Positions 17,258 through 25,784 of a stretch of 64,000 nucleotides of DNA are shown piece by piece (positions within the stretch are counted from its first letter, which is position 1; each line of letters begins with the position of its first letter). The stretch comes from Kribbella pratensis. Lineage in GTDB: Bacteria > Actinomycetota > Actinomycetes > Propionibacteriales > Kribbellaceae. The notes beneath the pieces are model-generated. The model worked only from the letters and a program-made list of their open reading frames with translations, searched no databases and was not told the origin of the DNA. The stretch spans positions 1,611,251 to 1,675,250 of the forward strand of contig NZ_SODU01000001.1 of assembly GCF_004366075.1 (NCBI RefSeq). The letters run 5' to 3'. The position numbers and the translations under genes were made by a program.

Positions 17258-18784
17258 TCAGTACGCGCCGTCGCTCCCCAGCACGGCGCGTGCGGTCTTC
17301 CACAGAATCAGAAGGTCCAGCGCGATCGACCAGTTGTCGGCGTACCGCAGGTCGAGCCGCATGGACTCCTCCCAGGTCAGGTCGCTGCGACCGCTGACCT
17401 GCCACAGGCCGGTCAGGCCCGGCTTCACGAGCATCCGTCGCGCGTCGTCGATCGCGTACTGCGCGACCTCGGCGGGCAACGGCGGACGCGGGCCGACCAG
17501 TGACATGTCCCCCCGGAGCACGTTCACCAGTTGCGGCAGCTCGTCGATCGAGAACCGTCGCAGGTACCGCCCGACCCTGGTCACCCGCGGGTCGTCGCGG
17601 AGCTTGAACAGGACCCCGTTGCCGTCGTTCAGCGCGTGCAGCTCGGCCTTGCGTGCCTCGGCGTCGGCCACCATCGTGCGGAACTTCAGCATCTGGAACT
17701 GCTTGCCGCCGCGGCCGACCCGGGTCTGCCGGAACAGCACCGGCCCGCGGCTGGTGAGTTTCACCAGGATCGCGGTGACCAGCAGGATCGGCGCGACGCC
17801 GAGCAGCATCAGGCACCCGACCACCCGGTCGAAGATGCTCTTCAGCAGGTGCGGTCCGCCGGAGACCGACGGCCGCTCCAGGTGCAGCAGCGACAGGCCC
17901 GCGACCGGCCGGATCGAGATCCGCGGACCGGCGACCTCGACGATGCCCGGCGAGACGATCAGCTCGACACCGCGCTGCTCGAGTGCCCAGGACAGCTTCC
18001 GCAGCGTGTGTCCGGCCAGTTCGGGGTCGGCGGCCACGGCCACGACCTCGACGGTGTACTGGTCGACCGCGGCCAGGATGTCCATCTCGGTCCGGCCCAG
18101 GCGCTCCGGTTCCGGCTCCTCGAAGACGTCGCCACGCGGCAGGCAGCTGGCCACCACGACGTACCCGTCGGCCGGCCGTTCTTCCAGGTGCCGCTTCAGC
18201 GTGGTCACCTGGTCGTTGCGTCCGACAACGAGTACCCGGCGCATGCACCGGCCGGCGAACCGCCGCCAGGAGATCTGCCGGTGCAGCATCCAGCGGCCGA
18301 ACATCGCCGCCGCACACGTCATCGGCACCGCCAGCACCACGAACCCTCGAGCAACCTCGCTCTTGGTCGCGTACGACGAGATCGCCACGATGGCAGTCAG
18401 GGCCACCGCGGCCCGGATGACCGAGCGGAACTCCTCCGGCCCGGTGCCGAAGTACCGGGTCTCGTAGCCGCGTTGCAGCGCCACACAGGCCACCCAGGCG
18501 ACCGGCAGCAGCACCCCCAGCACGACGTATCCAAGATTGATCTGAGCCCCGAACCGGGCCACCAGCGCCAGCGAGGCGCCGATCATCCCGGCGCCGAGAT
18601 CAGCCGCCAGCGACGCCCGCCGGTACTTCGCCACCCAGCGCGCCTCGGTGTGCCGGGCAGAGCGCGGCAGCACAGCCGGCACCGCGTCCGGAACCACCCA
18701 GACCGGCCGACGCCGGTCCCCCGACGGCGCCGGCCGCAAATCAGCTGGTTCGGCGAGTCCTTCAGACATGACGAATTCGGTCAC
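17258..18784 (-). CDS. Exopolysaccharide polyprenyl glycosylphosphotransferase (initiating enzyme)
   Basis: A 508-residue membrane enzyme of the WbaP/CpsE type. It starts synthesis by moving a sugar-1-phosphate from a nucleotide sugar to undecaprenyl phosphate. Four or five N-terminal helices (about 50-170) precede a Rossmann-like CoA-binding-type domain (RRVLVVGRNDQVTTL). The C-terminal catalytic Bac_transf domain begins KSIFDRVVGCLMLLG and has LKFRTM, SIDELPQL and MSLVGPRPPL. GTG at 18784 is chosen because GGGGGGTGG lies about nine bases upstream; the internal ATG at 18769 has no ribosome site. Its coupling with a sigma factor gene is notable. Confidence 0.9.
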   Translation of the reverse strand: MTEFVMSEGLAEPADLRPAPSGDRRRPVWVVPDAVPAVLPRSARHTEARWVAKYRRASLAADLGAGMIGASLALVARFGAQINLGYVVLGVLLPVAWVACVALQRGYETRYFGTGPEEFRSVIRAAVALTAIVAISSYATKSEVARGFVVLAVPMTCAAAMFGRWMLHRQISWRRFAGRCMRRVLVVGRNDQVTTLKRHLEERPADGYVVVASCLPRGDVFEEPEPERLGRTEMDILAAVDQYTVEVVAVAADPELAGHTLRKLSWALEQRGVELIVSPGIVEVAGPRISIRPVAGLSLLHLERPSVSGGPHLLKSIFDRVVGCLMLLGVAPILLVTAILVKLTSRGPVLFRQTRVGRGGKQFQMLKFRTMVADAEARKAELHALNDGNGVLFKLRDDPRVTRVGRYLRRFSIDELPQLVNVLRGDMSLVGPRPPLPAEVAQYAIDDARRMLVKPGLTGLWQVSGRSDLTWEESMRLDLRYADNWSIALDLLILWKTARAVLGSDGAY

Positions 18785-18953
18785 GTACAGCCACCCCCCA
18801 CAGGTGTACAGCGAAACCCGTGACCAACCCACACCCCGTCACGGACCTCGTCCATCGCCGCCCCCACAACGGCGTGAACCAGACAGTACTACGCGAATGC
18901 CGCCTGGAACAGCACTGACGACGAGTGTTTACCCCCGCGCCGTCGCCGTAGGA

Positions 18954-18992
18954 GAAAAAGACCCCCGGGACCAGTTTCGGTCCCAGGGGTCT
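18954..18992 (-). terminator. Rho-independent terminator of the pspA operon
   Basis: On the minus strand, AGACCCC (18992-18986) and GGGACC (18984-18979) pair with GGTCCC (18972-18967) and GGGGTCT (18965-18959), leaving one A/C mismatch and a 6-base loop. A run of five T (minus strand, 18959-18955) follows. It lies about 25 bases after the pspAA stop and is well formed for that direction. Confidence 0.8.
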
Positions 18993-19016
18993 CGAAAAAA
19001 CGGCTACTGCAAGTGA

Positions 19017-19292
19017 TCAGCCGGCGATCAAGCCGTCGCCGCTGATCAGTTCACGCATCTCGGCGAGCGAGCTGTCCGACGGGGGCAGGATGGCGTCGGA
19101 GTCGTGCAGCTCGGTGTCCGGCACCTGCTCGCCGGAGCGGACGAAGTCCAGTAGCGCGGCGAACGCGGTCTGGTACGCCGTCTCGTCGCCGGACGACACC
19201 GCCTTCTCCAGGTCGCCGTCCACCGCGTTGAGCGCGTCCAGCTTGTCGTCGGCCAGTCGCCACTGGCCTTCACCCATGATGCGAACGATCAC
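19017..19292 (-). CDS. pspAA: PspA-associated protein PspAA
   Basis: A 91-residue soluble protein beginning IVRIMGEGQWRLADD, with a conserved small alpha/beta domain (to about residue 60) and an acidic tail. This matches the actinobacterial PspAA family, which is encoded directly downstream of PspA. It probably modulates PspA assembly under envelope stress; its mechanism is not well defined. The GTG start overlaps the PspA stop (GTGA), and a terminator lies just downstream, so the two genes form a complete operon. Confidence 0.85.
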   Translation of the reverse strand: MIVRIMGEGQWRLADDKLDALNAVDGDLEKAVSSGDETAYQTAFAALLDFVRSGEQVPDTELHDSDAILPPSDSSLAEMRELISGDGLIAG

Positions 19293-20107
19293 CGAACATC
19301 TCCGTCCTGAGGTCGCGCCGGCTCGGCTGCCGGCTGCTGCACTGGCTGGGCGGACTGCGGCTGGGCCTGCGCGGCCCCCTCACCGGAGAGCTCCTTCGGC
19401 GCACCGCCGCCGGCCAGCTGGGCCTTCATGGCGGCCAGCTCGTTCTCCACGTCGGAGCCGGACGACATCCGGTCCAGCTCCAGAGTGATGTTGTCCTTCA
19501 CGGTGCCGCTCGCGTCGTCGAGCGCGCCGGAGGCGAGCAGTTCGTCGATCGCGCCGGCCCGGGCCTGCATCTGCTGGGTCTTGTCCTCGGCGCGCTGGAC
19601 CGCGAGACCGACGTCGCTCATCTCCTCGGAGATACCGGAGAAGGCCTCGTTGATCCGGGTCTGCGCCTCGGCCGCGGTGTAGGTGGCCTTGATGGTCTCC
19701 TTGCGGGTCCGGAAGGACTCGACCTTGGCCTGCAGCCGCTGGGAGGCCAGCGTCAGCTTCTCCTCCTCACCCTGCAGCTGGGCGTGCTGGGTGGTCAGGT
19801 CGTCGATCTGGCCCTGGAGACCGGACTTGCGGGTCAGGGCCTCGCGGGCCAGGTCCTCGCGGCCCATCGAGAGCGCCTTCTGCGCCTGCTCCTGCAGCTT
19901 GGCCGACTGGGACTGCAGCTGTGACGCCTGCAGTTCCACCCGCTTCCGGCTGGTGGCCACGTCGGCCACACCCCGCCGTACCTTCTGCAGCAGCTCGAGC
20001 TGCTTCTGATACGAGTAGTCAAGGGTTTCGCGAGGATCCTCGGCCTTGTCCAGGGCGGAGTTCGCCTTGGCCTTGAAGATCGTCGACATCCGCTTGAAGA
20101 TGCTCAT
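19289..20107 (-). CDS. pspA: PspA/IM30 family membrane-stress protein
   Basis: A 272-residue protein beginning with the amphipathic helix MSIFKRMSTIFKAKANSALD, which inserts into stressed membranes. It is followed by long charged coiled coils (about 25-215) typical of the ESCRT-III-like PspA/Vipp1 fold, and a Gln/Ala/Pro-rich tail. It should form rings or rods on the inner membrane and guard against proton leakage. The ATG at 20107 is set by this helix; the open frame runs 138 codons further upstream without homology. Co-transcribed with pspAA. No PspB/C or PspF genes are near. Confidence 0.9.
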   Translation of the reverse strand: MSIFKRMSTIFKAKANSALDKAEDPRETLDYSYQKQLELLQKVRRGVADVATSRKRVELQASQLQSQSAKLQEQAQKALSMGREDLAREALTRKSGLQGQIDDLTTQHAQLQGEEEKLTLASQRLQAKVESFRTRKETIKATYTAAEAQTRINEAFSGISEEMSDVGLAVQRAEDKTQQMQARAGAIDELLASGALDDASGTVKDNITLELDRMSSGSDVENELAAMKAQLAGGGAPKELSGEGAAQAQPQSAQPVQQPAAEPARPQDGDVR

Positions 20108-20273
20108 CGATATCCGTACCCCTTCTGTGCCGGACTGACGACCCGGCGTGCGTGCCTTCCACCCTATGTCCCACCGGGTCACCACACCATCAGGACCGGC
20201 CCGGATAAAGTAGGAGGAAGGTCCGGGGACCACCCCGAGTCGCGACCTGCCCTGCGAATGAGGTTCTGACCCC

Positions 20274-20861
20274 GTGTTCCGTCGTACCAAGTCTGAGACA
20301 GATACCACCGTACCTGCCGAGTCCCAGGGCAAGCCGGGCGGCAAGGGGCGTCCGACGCCGAGCCGCAAGGAAGCGGAGGCCGCCCGCAAGGCCGCGTTCA
20401 AGAAGCCGCGCAACCGCAAGGAGGCCTCGGCGATCCGGCGGGAGAAGGTCCGGACCGAGCGCGCGAAGATGCAGACGGCCATGCAGACCGGCGACGACCG
20501 GTACCTGCCGGCCGCCGACAAGGGCCCGGTACGGCGGTTCGCCCGCGACTACGTCGACGCGCGCTACTCGGTGATGGAGTTCGCGCTGCCGGTCCTGCTG
20601 GTGGTGTCGCTGATCGGCGTCGTGTTCTCGCCGCAGTTCCCGTGGCTGGCCGGGATGGTGAACCTGCTGTTCCTGTTCATGATCCTGCTGATCGCGGCGG
20701 ACTGGTTCCTGCTCACCTCCGGGCTGAAGAAGCAGGTGGGGATCAAGTTCCCGAAAGAGTCCACCAAGGGGATCGGGTTCTACGCCGTCCGGCGGACGAT
20801 GCAGATGCGCCGCTGGCGGCTGCCGAAGCCGATGGTGAAGCGCGGCGAGAAGCCGTCCTGA
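20274..20861 (+). CDS. DUF3043 membrane protein
   Basis: A 195-residue protein with a long basic N-terminal region (Lys/Arg/Ala-rich, about 20-75), a RYLPAADKGPVRRFARDYVD motif (about 82-101), and two membrane helices (about 105-122 and 126-148). The C-terminus is basic. This is the DUF3043 family, conserved in actinomycetes and, as here, often beside pspA. Its function is unknown to me. The GTG start follows AATGAGG. The pspA gene is divergent, leaving a 166-base shared promoter region. Confidence 0.85.
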   Translation: MFRRTKSETDTTVPAESQGKPGGKGRPTPSRKEAEAARKAAFKKPRNRKEASAIRREKVRTERAKMQTAMQTGDDRYLPAADKGPVRRFARDYVDARYSVMEFALPVLLVVSLIGVVFSPQFPWLAGMVNLLFLFMILLIAADWFLLTSGLKKQVGIKFPKESTKGIGFYAVRRTMQMRRWRLPKPMVKRGEKPS

Positions 20862-20881
20862 ACGAGCGGTAGGGTCAAACC

Positions 20882-21892
20882 ATGGACTTCCGGTATCTGG
20901 GTAACAGTGGTCTCAAGGTCAGCGAGATCTCGTACGGCAACTGGCTGACGCACGGCTCCCAGGTGGAGAACGAGCAGGCCAAGGCCTGCGTGCGGGCGGC
21001 CCTGGAGGCCGGCATCACGACGTTCGACACCGCCGACGTGTACGCGAACACCAAGGCCGAGTCGGTGCTCGGCGAGGCGTTGGCCGGCGAGCGCCGCGAG
21101 TCGCTGGAGATCTTCACCAAGGTGTACTGGCCGACCGGTCCGGGCGGGCCGAACGACACCGGCCTGTCCCGCAAGCACATCCACGAGTCGATCAACGGGT
21201 CGCTCAAGCGCCTCGGCACCGACTACGTCGACCTGTACCAGGCGCACCGGTTCGACACCGAGACGCCGCTCGAGGAGACGATGGAGGCGTTCGCCGACGT
21301 CGTCCGGCAGGGCAAGGCGCTCTACATCGGCGTGTCGGAGTGGACCGCCGAGCAGCTGCAGGAGGGCCACCGGCTGGCCCGTGAGCTGCGCATCCCGTTC
21401 GTCTCGAACCAGCCGCAGTACAGCATGCTGTGGCGGGTGATCGAGGCCGAGGTGGTGCCGGCGTCGGAGGAGCTCGGCATCGGCCAGGTCGTGTTCTCGC
21501 CGATCGCGCAGGGCGTGCTCACCGGCAAGTACCTGCCCGGTCAGCAGCCGCCGGAGGGTTCCCGGGCGACCGACGCCAACGGGTCCAACTTCATCAAGCG
21601 GTTCCTCACCGACGACGTGCTCACCCGGGTCCAGGAACTGAAGCCGCTCGCCGAGGAGGCGGACCTCTCGCTGTCCCAGCTCGCGATCGCGTGGGTGCTG
21701 CAGAACAGCAACGTCTCGTCCGCGATCATCGGCGCCTCCCGGCCCGAGCAGGTCACCGAGAACGTGAAGGCCTCCGGCGTCACGCTGGACGAGGGTCTGC
21801 TGAAGCGGATCGACGAGGTGCTCGGCCACATCGTCGAGAACGACCCGGCCAAAACCGCGCAGAACGCCCCGCAGAAGCGGCCGAACTCGTGA
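20882..21892 (+). CDS. Aldo/keto reductase (K+ channel beta-subunit-like)
   Basis: A 336-residue TIM-barrel NADPH oxidoreductase. The catalytic tetrad is visible: Asp and Tyr in FDTADVYANTKAE, Lys in IFTKVYWPTG and His in YQAHRFD. The cofactor region has SSAIIGASRPEQV. It belongs to the AKR branch that includes the voltage-gated K+ channel beta subunit and YghZ-like glyceraldehyde-3-phosphate reductases. Its substrate is not known. The ATG lies 20 bases after the DUF3043 stop, and the stop overlaps the start of a small gene (GTGA). Confidence 0.9.
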   Translation: MDFRYLGNSGLKVSEISYGNWLTHGSQVENEQAKACVRAALEAGITTFDTADVYANTKAESVLGEALAGERRESLEIFTKVYWPTGPGGPNDTGLSRKHIHESINGSLKRLGTDYVDLYQAHRFDTETPLEETMEAFADVVRQGKALYIGVSEWTAEQLQEGHRLARELRIPFVSNQPQYSMLWRVIEAEVVPASEELGIGQVVFSPIAQGVLTGKYLPGQQPPEGSRATDANGSNFIKRFLTDDVLTRVQELKPLAEEADLSLSQLAIAWVLQNSNVSSAIIGASRPEQVTENVKASGVTLDEGLLKRIDEVLGHIVENDPAKTAQNAPQKRPNS

Positions 21893-22098
21893 GCTGGAGC
21901 TGGCGGTTCGAGACCGCGACCGGTGCCCTGGTCGACCCCGGCGAGGTCGGCGGGGCCGACTTCTCCGCGCAGGGTGACGCGGAGAGCTGGCTGGGCGAGG
22001 TCTGGCGGGACCTGGCCGACCGTGGCGTCGGTCAGGTGTACCTGCTGGAGGACGGCCGCGAGGTCTACGGGCCGATGAGCCTGTCCTCCGCCGAATAA
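21889..22098 (+). CDS. Small conserved actinobacterial protein
   Basis: A 69-residue acidic protein, WSWRFETATG...FSAQGDAESWLGEVWRDL...YLLEDGREVYGPMSL. It has no signal or membrane helix. I recognise it as a small family widespread in actinomycetes, but no function is known to me. It looks like a compact beta-alpha-beta fold. The GTG start overlaps the aldo/keto reductase stop (GTGA), so the two are translationally coupled. Confidence 0.75.
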   Translation: MSWSWRFETATGALVDPGEVGGADFSAQGDAESWLGEVWRDLADRGVGQVYLLEDGREVYGPMSLSSAE

Positions 22099-22150
22099 GC
22101 ACCGAACAAGCACCGAACAAGCGCAGAGTAAGCTGCTTTCGAACCACACG

Positions 22151-22300
22151 CCTGCGTCACAGGGAAGCCGGTCCGAGTCCGGCGCTGACCCGCAACCGTA
22201 GGCCACCTGACAGCGCTGACAGCACTGACAGGTGGCAAGCCGGAACACTGTGACGCAGGCGGTCAGGCTCGACTACCCGCCGTGGTCCGCGGGTGGAGCC
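22151..22300 (+). promoter_or_regulatory. Cobalamin riboswitch and expression platform
   Basis: The B12-box-like core GGGAAGCCGGT...CGAGTCCGG followed by GCTGACCCGCAACCG (22162-22197) is diagnostic. CCTGCGTCAC (22151-22160) pairs perfectly with GTGACGCAGG (22250-22259) to close the aptamer. Downstream, stem 22273-22280/22289-22296 shares bases with an alternative pairing of GGTGGAG (22292-22298) with CTCCACC (22329-22335). These exclude each other, as expected of a switch. It should turn down the surface protein, transporter and salvage genes when B12 is plentiful. Confidence 0.85.
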
Positions 22301-22362
22301 CCTACCCTGCCGGTGCAGGCGGGACCTCCTCCACCGGGCTGCGGCCCGACCGAGGAACCACC

Positions 22363-23079
22363 ATGACTGCACACCGGACCGTACGACTGGTCCTCAGCCT
22401 GCTGGCGGGTCTCCTGCTGGCTGGGACCGTTGCCACCGTCTCAGCGACCGCCGCACCGACAGAGGACGGCTACCGCTTCTGGGGCTACTACCAGTGGAGC
22501 AACGGCCAATGGGCCTTCTCCCAGAAGGGCGCCGACGCCTTCGTGCCCGCCGACGGCGCCGTGGAGGGCTGGCGGTTCGCCGTCGGCGGAGCCAAGCCCC
22601 GGGTCCCGCGGGCCGCGGGCGACTTCGACGCGATCTGCGGCAAGACCCCGGCGGAGACCGGCAAGAAGCGGGTCGCGCTGGTCGTCGACCCGGGTACGCC
22701 GGGGGACGCGGTCGCCGGCGAGACGCCGGGTGAAGCCAAAGGCACCTGCGTGGTGACCGCCCCGAAGTCGACCGGCGCGCAGATCCTCGCCGCGGCCGGA
22801 CCGGTCCGGATCGAGAAGGGCCTGACCTGCGGCATCGCGGGCTACCCGTCCAAGAGCTGCGGCGACCAGGTGAAGAACATCAAGGTCCCGGCCACCGAGC
22901 CTCCGGTCACGTTGCAGATCGGTGCAGCGGTGGGCTCGACGGCGACACCCGCCGCCTCCACACCCTCTTCAGACAGCAGCGGTACGCCGTGGACCGGCAT
23001 CATCATCGCCGTCATCGTGGTGCTGCTCCTGGCGGGCGGCGGATTCATGCTGAACCGCCGGCGTACTGCGGCCAACTAA
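22363..23079 (+). CDS. SCO2322-type exported, membrane-anchored protein
   Basis: A 238-residue protein with a signal peptide (helix about 9-28, cleavage near ATAAPTED), an extracellular domain starting YRFWGYYQWSNGQW, four cysteines likely in disulfides (AICGK, GTCVV, LTCGI, KSCGD), a Ser/Thr linker and a C-terminal membrane helix (about 207-229) ending in NRRR. This matches the SCO2322 family, found with cobalt/cobalamin ECF transporters. It lies directly behind the B12 riboswitch, suggesting it captures or passes a corrinoid at the cell surface; that is inference. The ATG at 22363 follows GAGGAACC. The next gene starts right after the stop. Confidence 0.82.
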   Translation: MTAHRTVRLVLSLLAGLLLAGTVATVSATAAPTEDGYRFWGYYQWSNGQWAFSQKGADAFVPADGAVEGWRFAVGGAKPRVPRAAGDFDAICGKTPAETGKKRVALVVDPGTPGDAVAGETPGEAKGTCVVTAPKSTGAQILAAAGPVRIEKGLTCGIAGYPSKSCGDQVKNIKVPATEPPVTLQIGAAVGSTATPAASTPSSDSSGTPWTGIIIAVIVVLLLAGGGFMLNRRRTAAN

Positions 23080-24177
23080 GTGCGCGCCGTACACCACCTG
23101 ACACTCCCCCGGGCACTCCACCCGGGGGCCTGGTGGTTGTGGGCGCTCTGCATGGCTGTCGCGGCCAGCAGGACACGCAATCCGGTCCTGCTGGTCCTGA
23201 TCCTCGCCGTGACCGGATTCGTCGTTTCAGCCCGCCGGAGCGACGCACCGTGGGCACACAGCTTCACTGCGTTCCTCAAGCTCGGCCTGCTGGTCATCGG
23301 CGTCCGCGTGGTCCTGCAGGCGCTGCTGTCCACCCGCTCGCAGGGAAACACGCTGCTGTTCACGCTGCCGCAGATCCCCTTGCCTGACTGGGCCGCGGGC
23401 GTGAAGCTCGGCGGCGACGTGACGGCGGAGGCTCTGGTGACGGCTCTGTACGACGGTGGTCAGCTGGCCGTCATGCTCTGCTGCGTGGGTGCGGCCAACG
23501 CACTGGCCAGTCCGCGGCGGTTGCTGAAGTCGTTGCCAGGGGCCCTCTACGAGATGGGGGTCGCGTGCGTGGTCGCACTGACCTTCGCGCCGCAACTGGT
23601 GACGGACGGCCGCCGCGTGCGCGCAGCACGACGGCTCCGCGGTCGTACCCGCGCCTCCTTCCGTACGACGGCCATGCCTGTCCTGGAAGGTGCATTGGAC
23701 CGATCGGTGGAGCTGGCGGCCGCGATGGACTCACGTGGCTACGGCCGTACTGCGCAGGCTCCTCGTGCGCAGCGTCGACTCACCGCACTGTGCGTGCTGC
23801 TGGGACTGCTGGGGATCCTGCTGGGCGTCTACGCGTTGCTGACCGACGCCATGGCGTTCCCATTAGCTGCCGGTGCGCTGGCGGCTGGTGTGCTGCTGGC
23901 AGTCGCAGCCATGGCAGTCGGGCGGCAGCGGGTCAGCAGGACGCGCTACCGACCCGACCCGTGGGCGTTGCCCGAGTGGATCGTCGTTGCGGCCGGTGCT
24001 GTGGCCGCGGGTGCCATGGTGACCGCAGCGGTCCGTGGTGTGAACGGTCTGCTGCTGGCCGGCCCGTTGGTGGTCCCACCAGTACCGGTGCTGCCGGTCG
24101 TCGGCGTCCTGATCGGACTGGTGCCCGCCGTGGCCGCACCACCCCTCAAAGCGCCACTGACCAAGGCGGTCAAATGA
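23080..24177 (+). CDS. ECF transporter transmembrane component (EcfT/CbiQ)
   Basis: A 365-residue membrane protein. Helices lie at about 18-50, 65-82 and 125-145, with further helices after 230. The coupling region has the two Ala-Arg-Gly-like motifs, AARRLRG (182-188) and AAMDSRG (214-220), that bind the ATPase grooves. Length exceeds a plain CbiQ because of an extra C-terminal block of helices. It forms the energising module with the fused ATPase and the S protein downstream. The GTG start follows the previous stop with no gap, and the stop overlaps the ATPase start (ATGA). Under B12 riboswitch control by position. Confidence 0.87.
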   Translation: MRAVHHLTLPRALHPGAWWLWALCMAVAASRTRNPVLLVLILAVTGFVVSARRSDAPWAHSFTAFLKLGLLVIGVRVVLQALLSTRSQGNTLLFTLPQIPLPDWAAGVKLGGDVTAEALVTALYDGGQLAVMLCCVGAANALASPRRLLKSLPGALYEMGVACVVALTFAPQLVTDGRRVRAARRLRGRTRASFRTTAMPVLEGALDRSVELAAAMDSRGYGRTAQAPRAQRRLTALCVLLGLLGILLGVYALLTDAMAFPLAAGALAAGVLLAVAAMAVGRQRVSRTRYRPDPWALPEWIVVAAGAVAAGAMVTAAVRGVNGLLLAGPLVVPPVPVLPVVGVLIGLVPAVAAPPLKAPLTKAVK

Positions 24178-25784
24178 TCGAGTTCGACCAGGTGACGGTG
24201 ACGTACGACGGGGCGCTCCAACCGGCTCTGCGGGACGTCAGCTTCACGGTGCCGGAGGGCGAACTGGCGCTGGTGATCGGGCGAACCGGGTCCGGCAAGT
24301 CCACGTTGCTGCGGGCAATCAACGGCTTGGTGCCGCACTTCACCGGAGGCACGCTGGCCGGGCGGGTGCTGGTCGACGGGCGGGACACCCGCGAGTACCG
24401 GCCGCGCGATCTCGCCGACGTGGTCGGGATGGTCGGACAGGACCCGATGGCGGGGTTCGTCACCGACACGGTCGAGGACGAGCTGGCGTACAGCATGGAG
24501 TCGCTCGGTGTGGCGCCGGACGTGATGCGGCGGCGCGTCGAGGAGACGCTGGACCTGCTCGGGCTGGCCGACGTACGGGATCGAGCTCTGACGTCGCTTT
24601 CTGGTGGACAGCGGCAGCGGACTGCCATCGGAGCAGCTCTCACGTCGCATCCCGCCGTACTCGTGCTGGACGAACCCACCTCCGCGCTGGACCCACAGGC
24701 GGCCGAGGAGGTGCTGGCTGCGCTCCAGCGGCTCGTGCACGACTTGGGTGTCACTGTGGTGATGGCCGAGCACCGGTTGGAGCGGGTGATCCAGTACGCC
24801 GACCGCGTGATCGAAGTACCCGGTGGCGCCGCTGCTGTGTCGACGGGCCTGCCGGCCGAGCGCATGGTGACCGCACCGGTCGCACCGCCGGTCGTGGAGC
24901 TGGGACGGCTGGCCGGATGGTCACCGCTCCCCCTGTCGGTACGGGACGCCCGACGCGCTGCAGCAGGTCTCCGCTCCCGGCTCGACTCTCCGCAGCCTGC
25001 ACGCGCGGGAGTACCACTCGGTGCGGAGCTTGCCCAGTGCAAGGACCTGGTGGTGAGCTACGGCAGCGTCACTGCGCTCCGTGGTGTCTCGCTGAGTATC
25101 AAGGCCGGTGAGGTCGTCGCACTGATGGGCCGCAACGGCGCGGGCAAGTCGACGTTGCTGAACTCTCTCGTCGGCATCCTCTCTCCTCGCTCTGGCACTG
25201 CGACCGCCGCAGGAGTCGACCCACGCCGTACCAACCCGAAGCGACTGGTCAAGGCAGTCGGACTGGTCCCGCAGGAGCCCGCAGACTTGCTGTACGCCGC
25301 TACGGTCGCGGACGAATGCTCCACCGCGGACTCCGACTTCAAGGTGACCACAGGTAGCTGCCGGGCGCTCCTGGAGCGACTGGCACCCGATGTGCCTCTG
25401 GACATGCATCCGCGCGACCTGTCGGAGGGACAGCGACTGTGCCTGGCGTTGGCCGTCGTACTGTGCGGCGCGCCGCCACTGCTGTTGCTGGACGAGCCGA
25501 CGCGGGGCCTGGACTACGGCGCCAAGCGGCGGCTGGTCGCAATCCTGCGCGAGCTGGCCGCTGCTGGGCACGCAGTGGTGTTGTCGACGCATGACGTGGA
25601 GATGGTCGCCGAAGTCGCCACGCGGGTGATGGTGCTCGCCGACGGCGAGCTGGTGAGTGACGGCGAGACGGCCGAGGTGATCGCCGGGTCGCCGGCGTTC
25701 GCGCCGCAGGTGGCGAAGATCCTTGCGCCGCTACCGTTCCTGACCGTCGGCGAGGTCGCGGACGCACTGGATCGGGCGTCGTGA
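24174..25784 (+). CDS. ECF transporter fused ATPase (two ABC domains)
   Basis: A 536-residue protein with two ABC domains in one chain. The first has Walker A GRTGSGKST (36-44), signature LSGGQRQR and Walker B VLVLDEPTSALD. The second has Walker A GRNGAGKST (319-327), signature LSEGQRLC and LLLLDEPTRGLD. This corresponds to EcfA1-A2 fused, giving the whole ATPase pair. It hydrolyses ATP on the cytosolic side to drive the T and S components. ATGA and GTGA overlaps tie it to both. The context points to cobalamin or cobinamide as cargo. Confidence 0.9.
   Translation: MIEFDQVTVTYDGALQPALRDVSFTVPEGELALVIGRTGSGKSTLLRAINGLVPHFTGGTLAGRVLVDGRDTREYRPRDLADVVGMVGQDPMAGFVTDTVEDELAYSMESLGVAPDVMRRRVEETLDLLGLADVRDRALTSLSGGQRQRTAIGAALTSHPAVLVLDEPTSALDPQAAEEVLAALQRLVHDLGVTVVMAEHRLERVIQYADRVIEVPGGAAAVSTGLPAERMVTAPVAPPVVELGRLAGWSPLPLSVRDARRAAAGLRSRLDSPQPARAGVPLGAELAQCKDLVVSYGSVTALRGVSLSIKAGEVVALMGRNGAGKSTLLNSLVGILSPRSGTATAAGVDPRRTNPKRLVKAVGLVPQEPADLLYAATVADECSTADSDFKVTTGSCRALLERLAPDVPLDMHPRDLSEGQRLCLALAVVLCGAPPLLLLDEPTRGLDYGAKRRLVAILRELAAAGHAVVLSTHDVEMVAEVATRVMVLADGELVSDGETAEVIAGSPAFAPQVAKILAPLPFLTVGEVADALDRAS

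Noticed and set aside
19017..19292. PspAA frame as a coding shadow of short overlapping frames nearby
   Set aside because: It was kept as real: the GTGA overlap with pspA, family features and the terminator behind it support it; the other two frames here were rejected.
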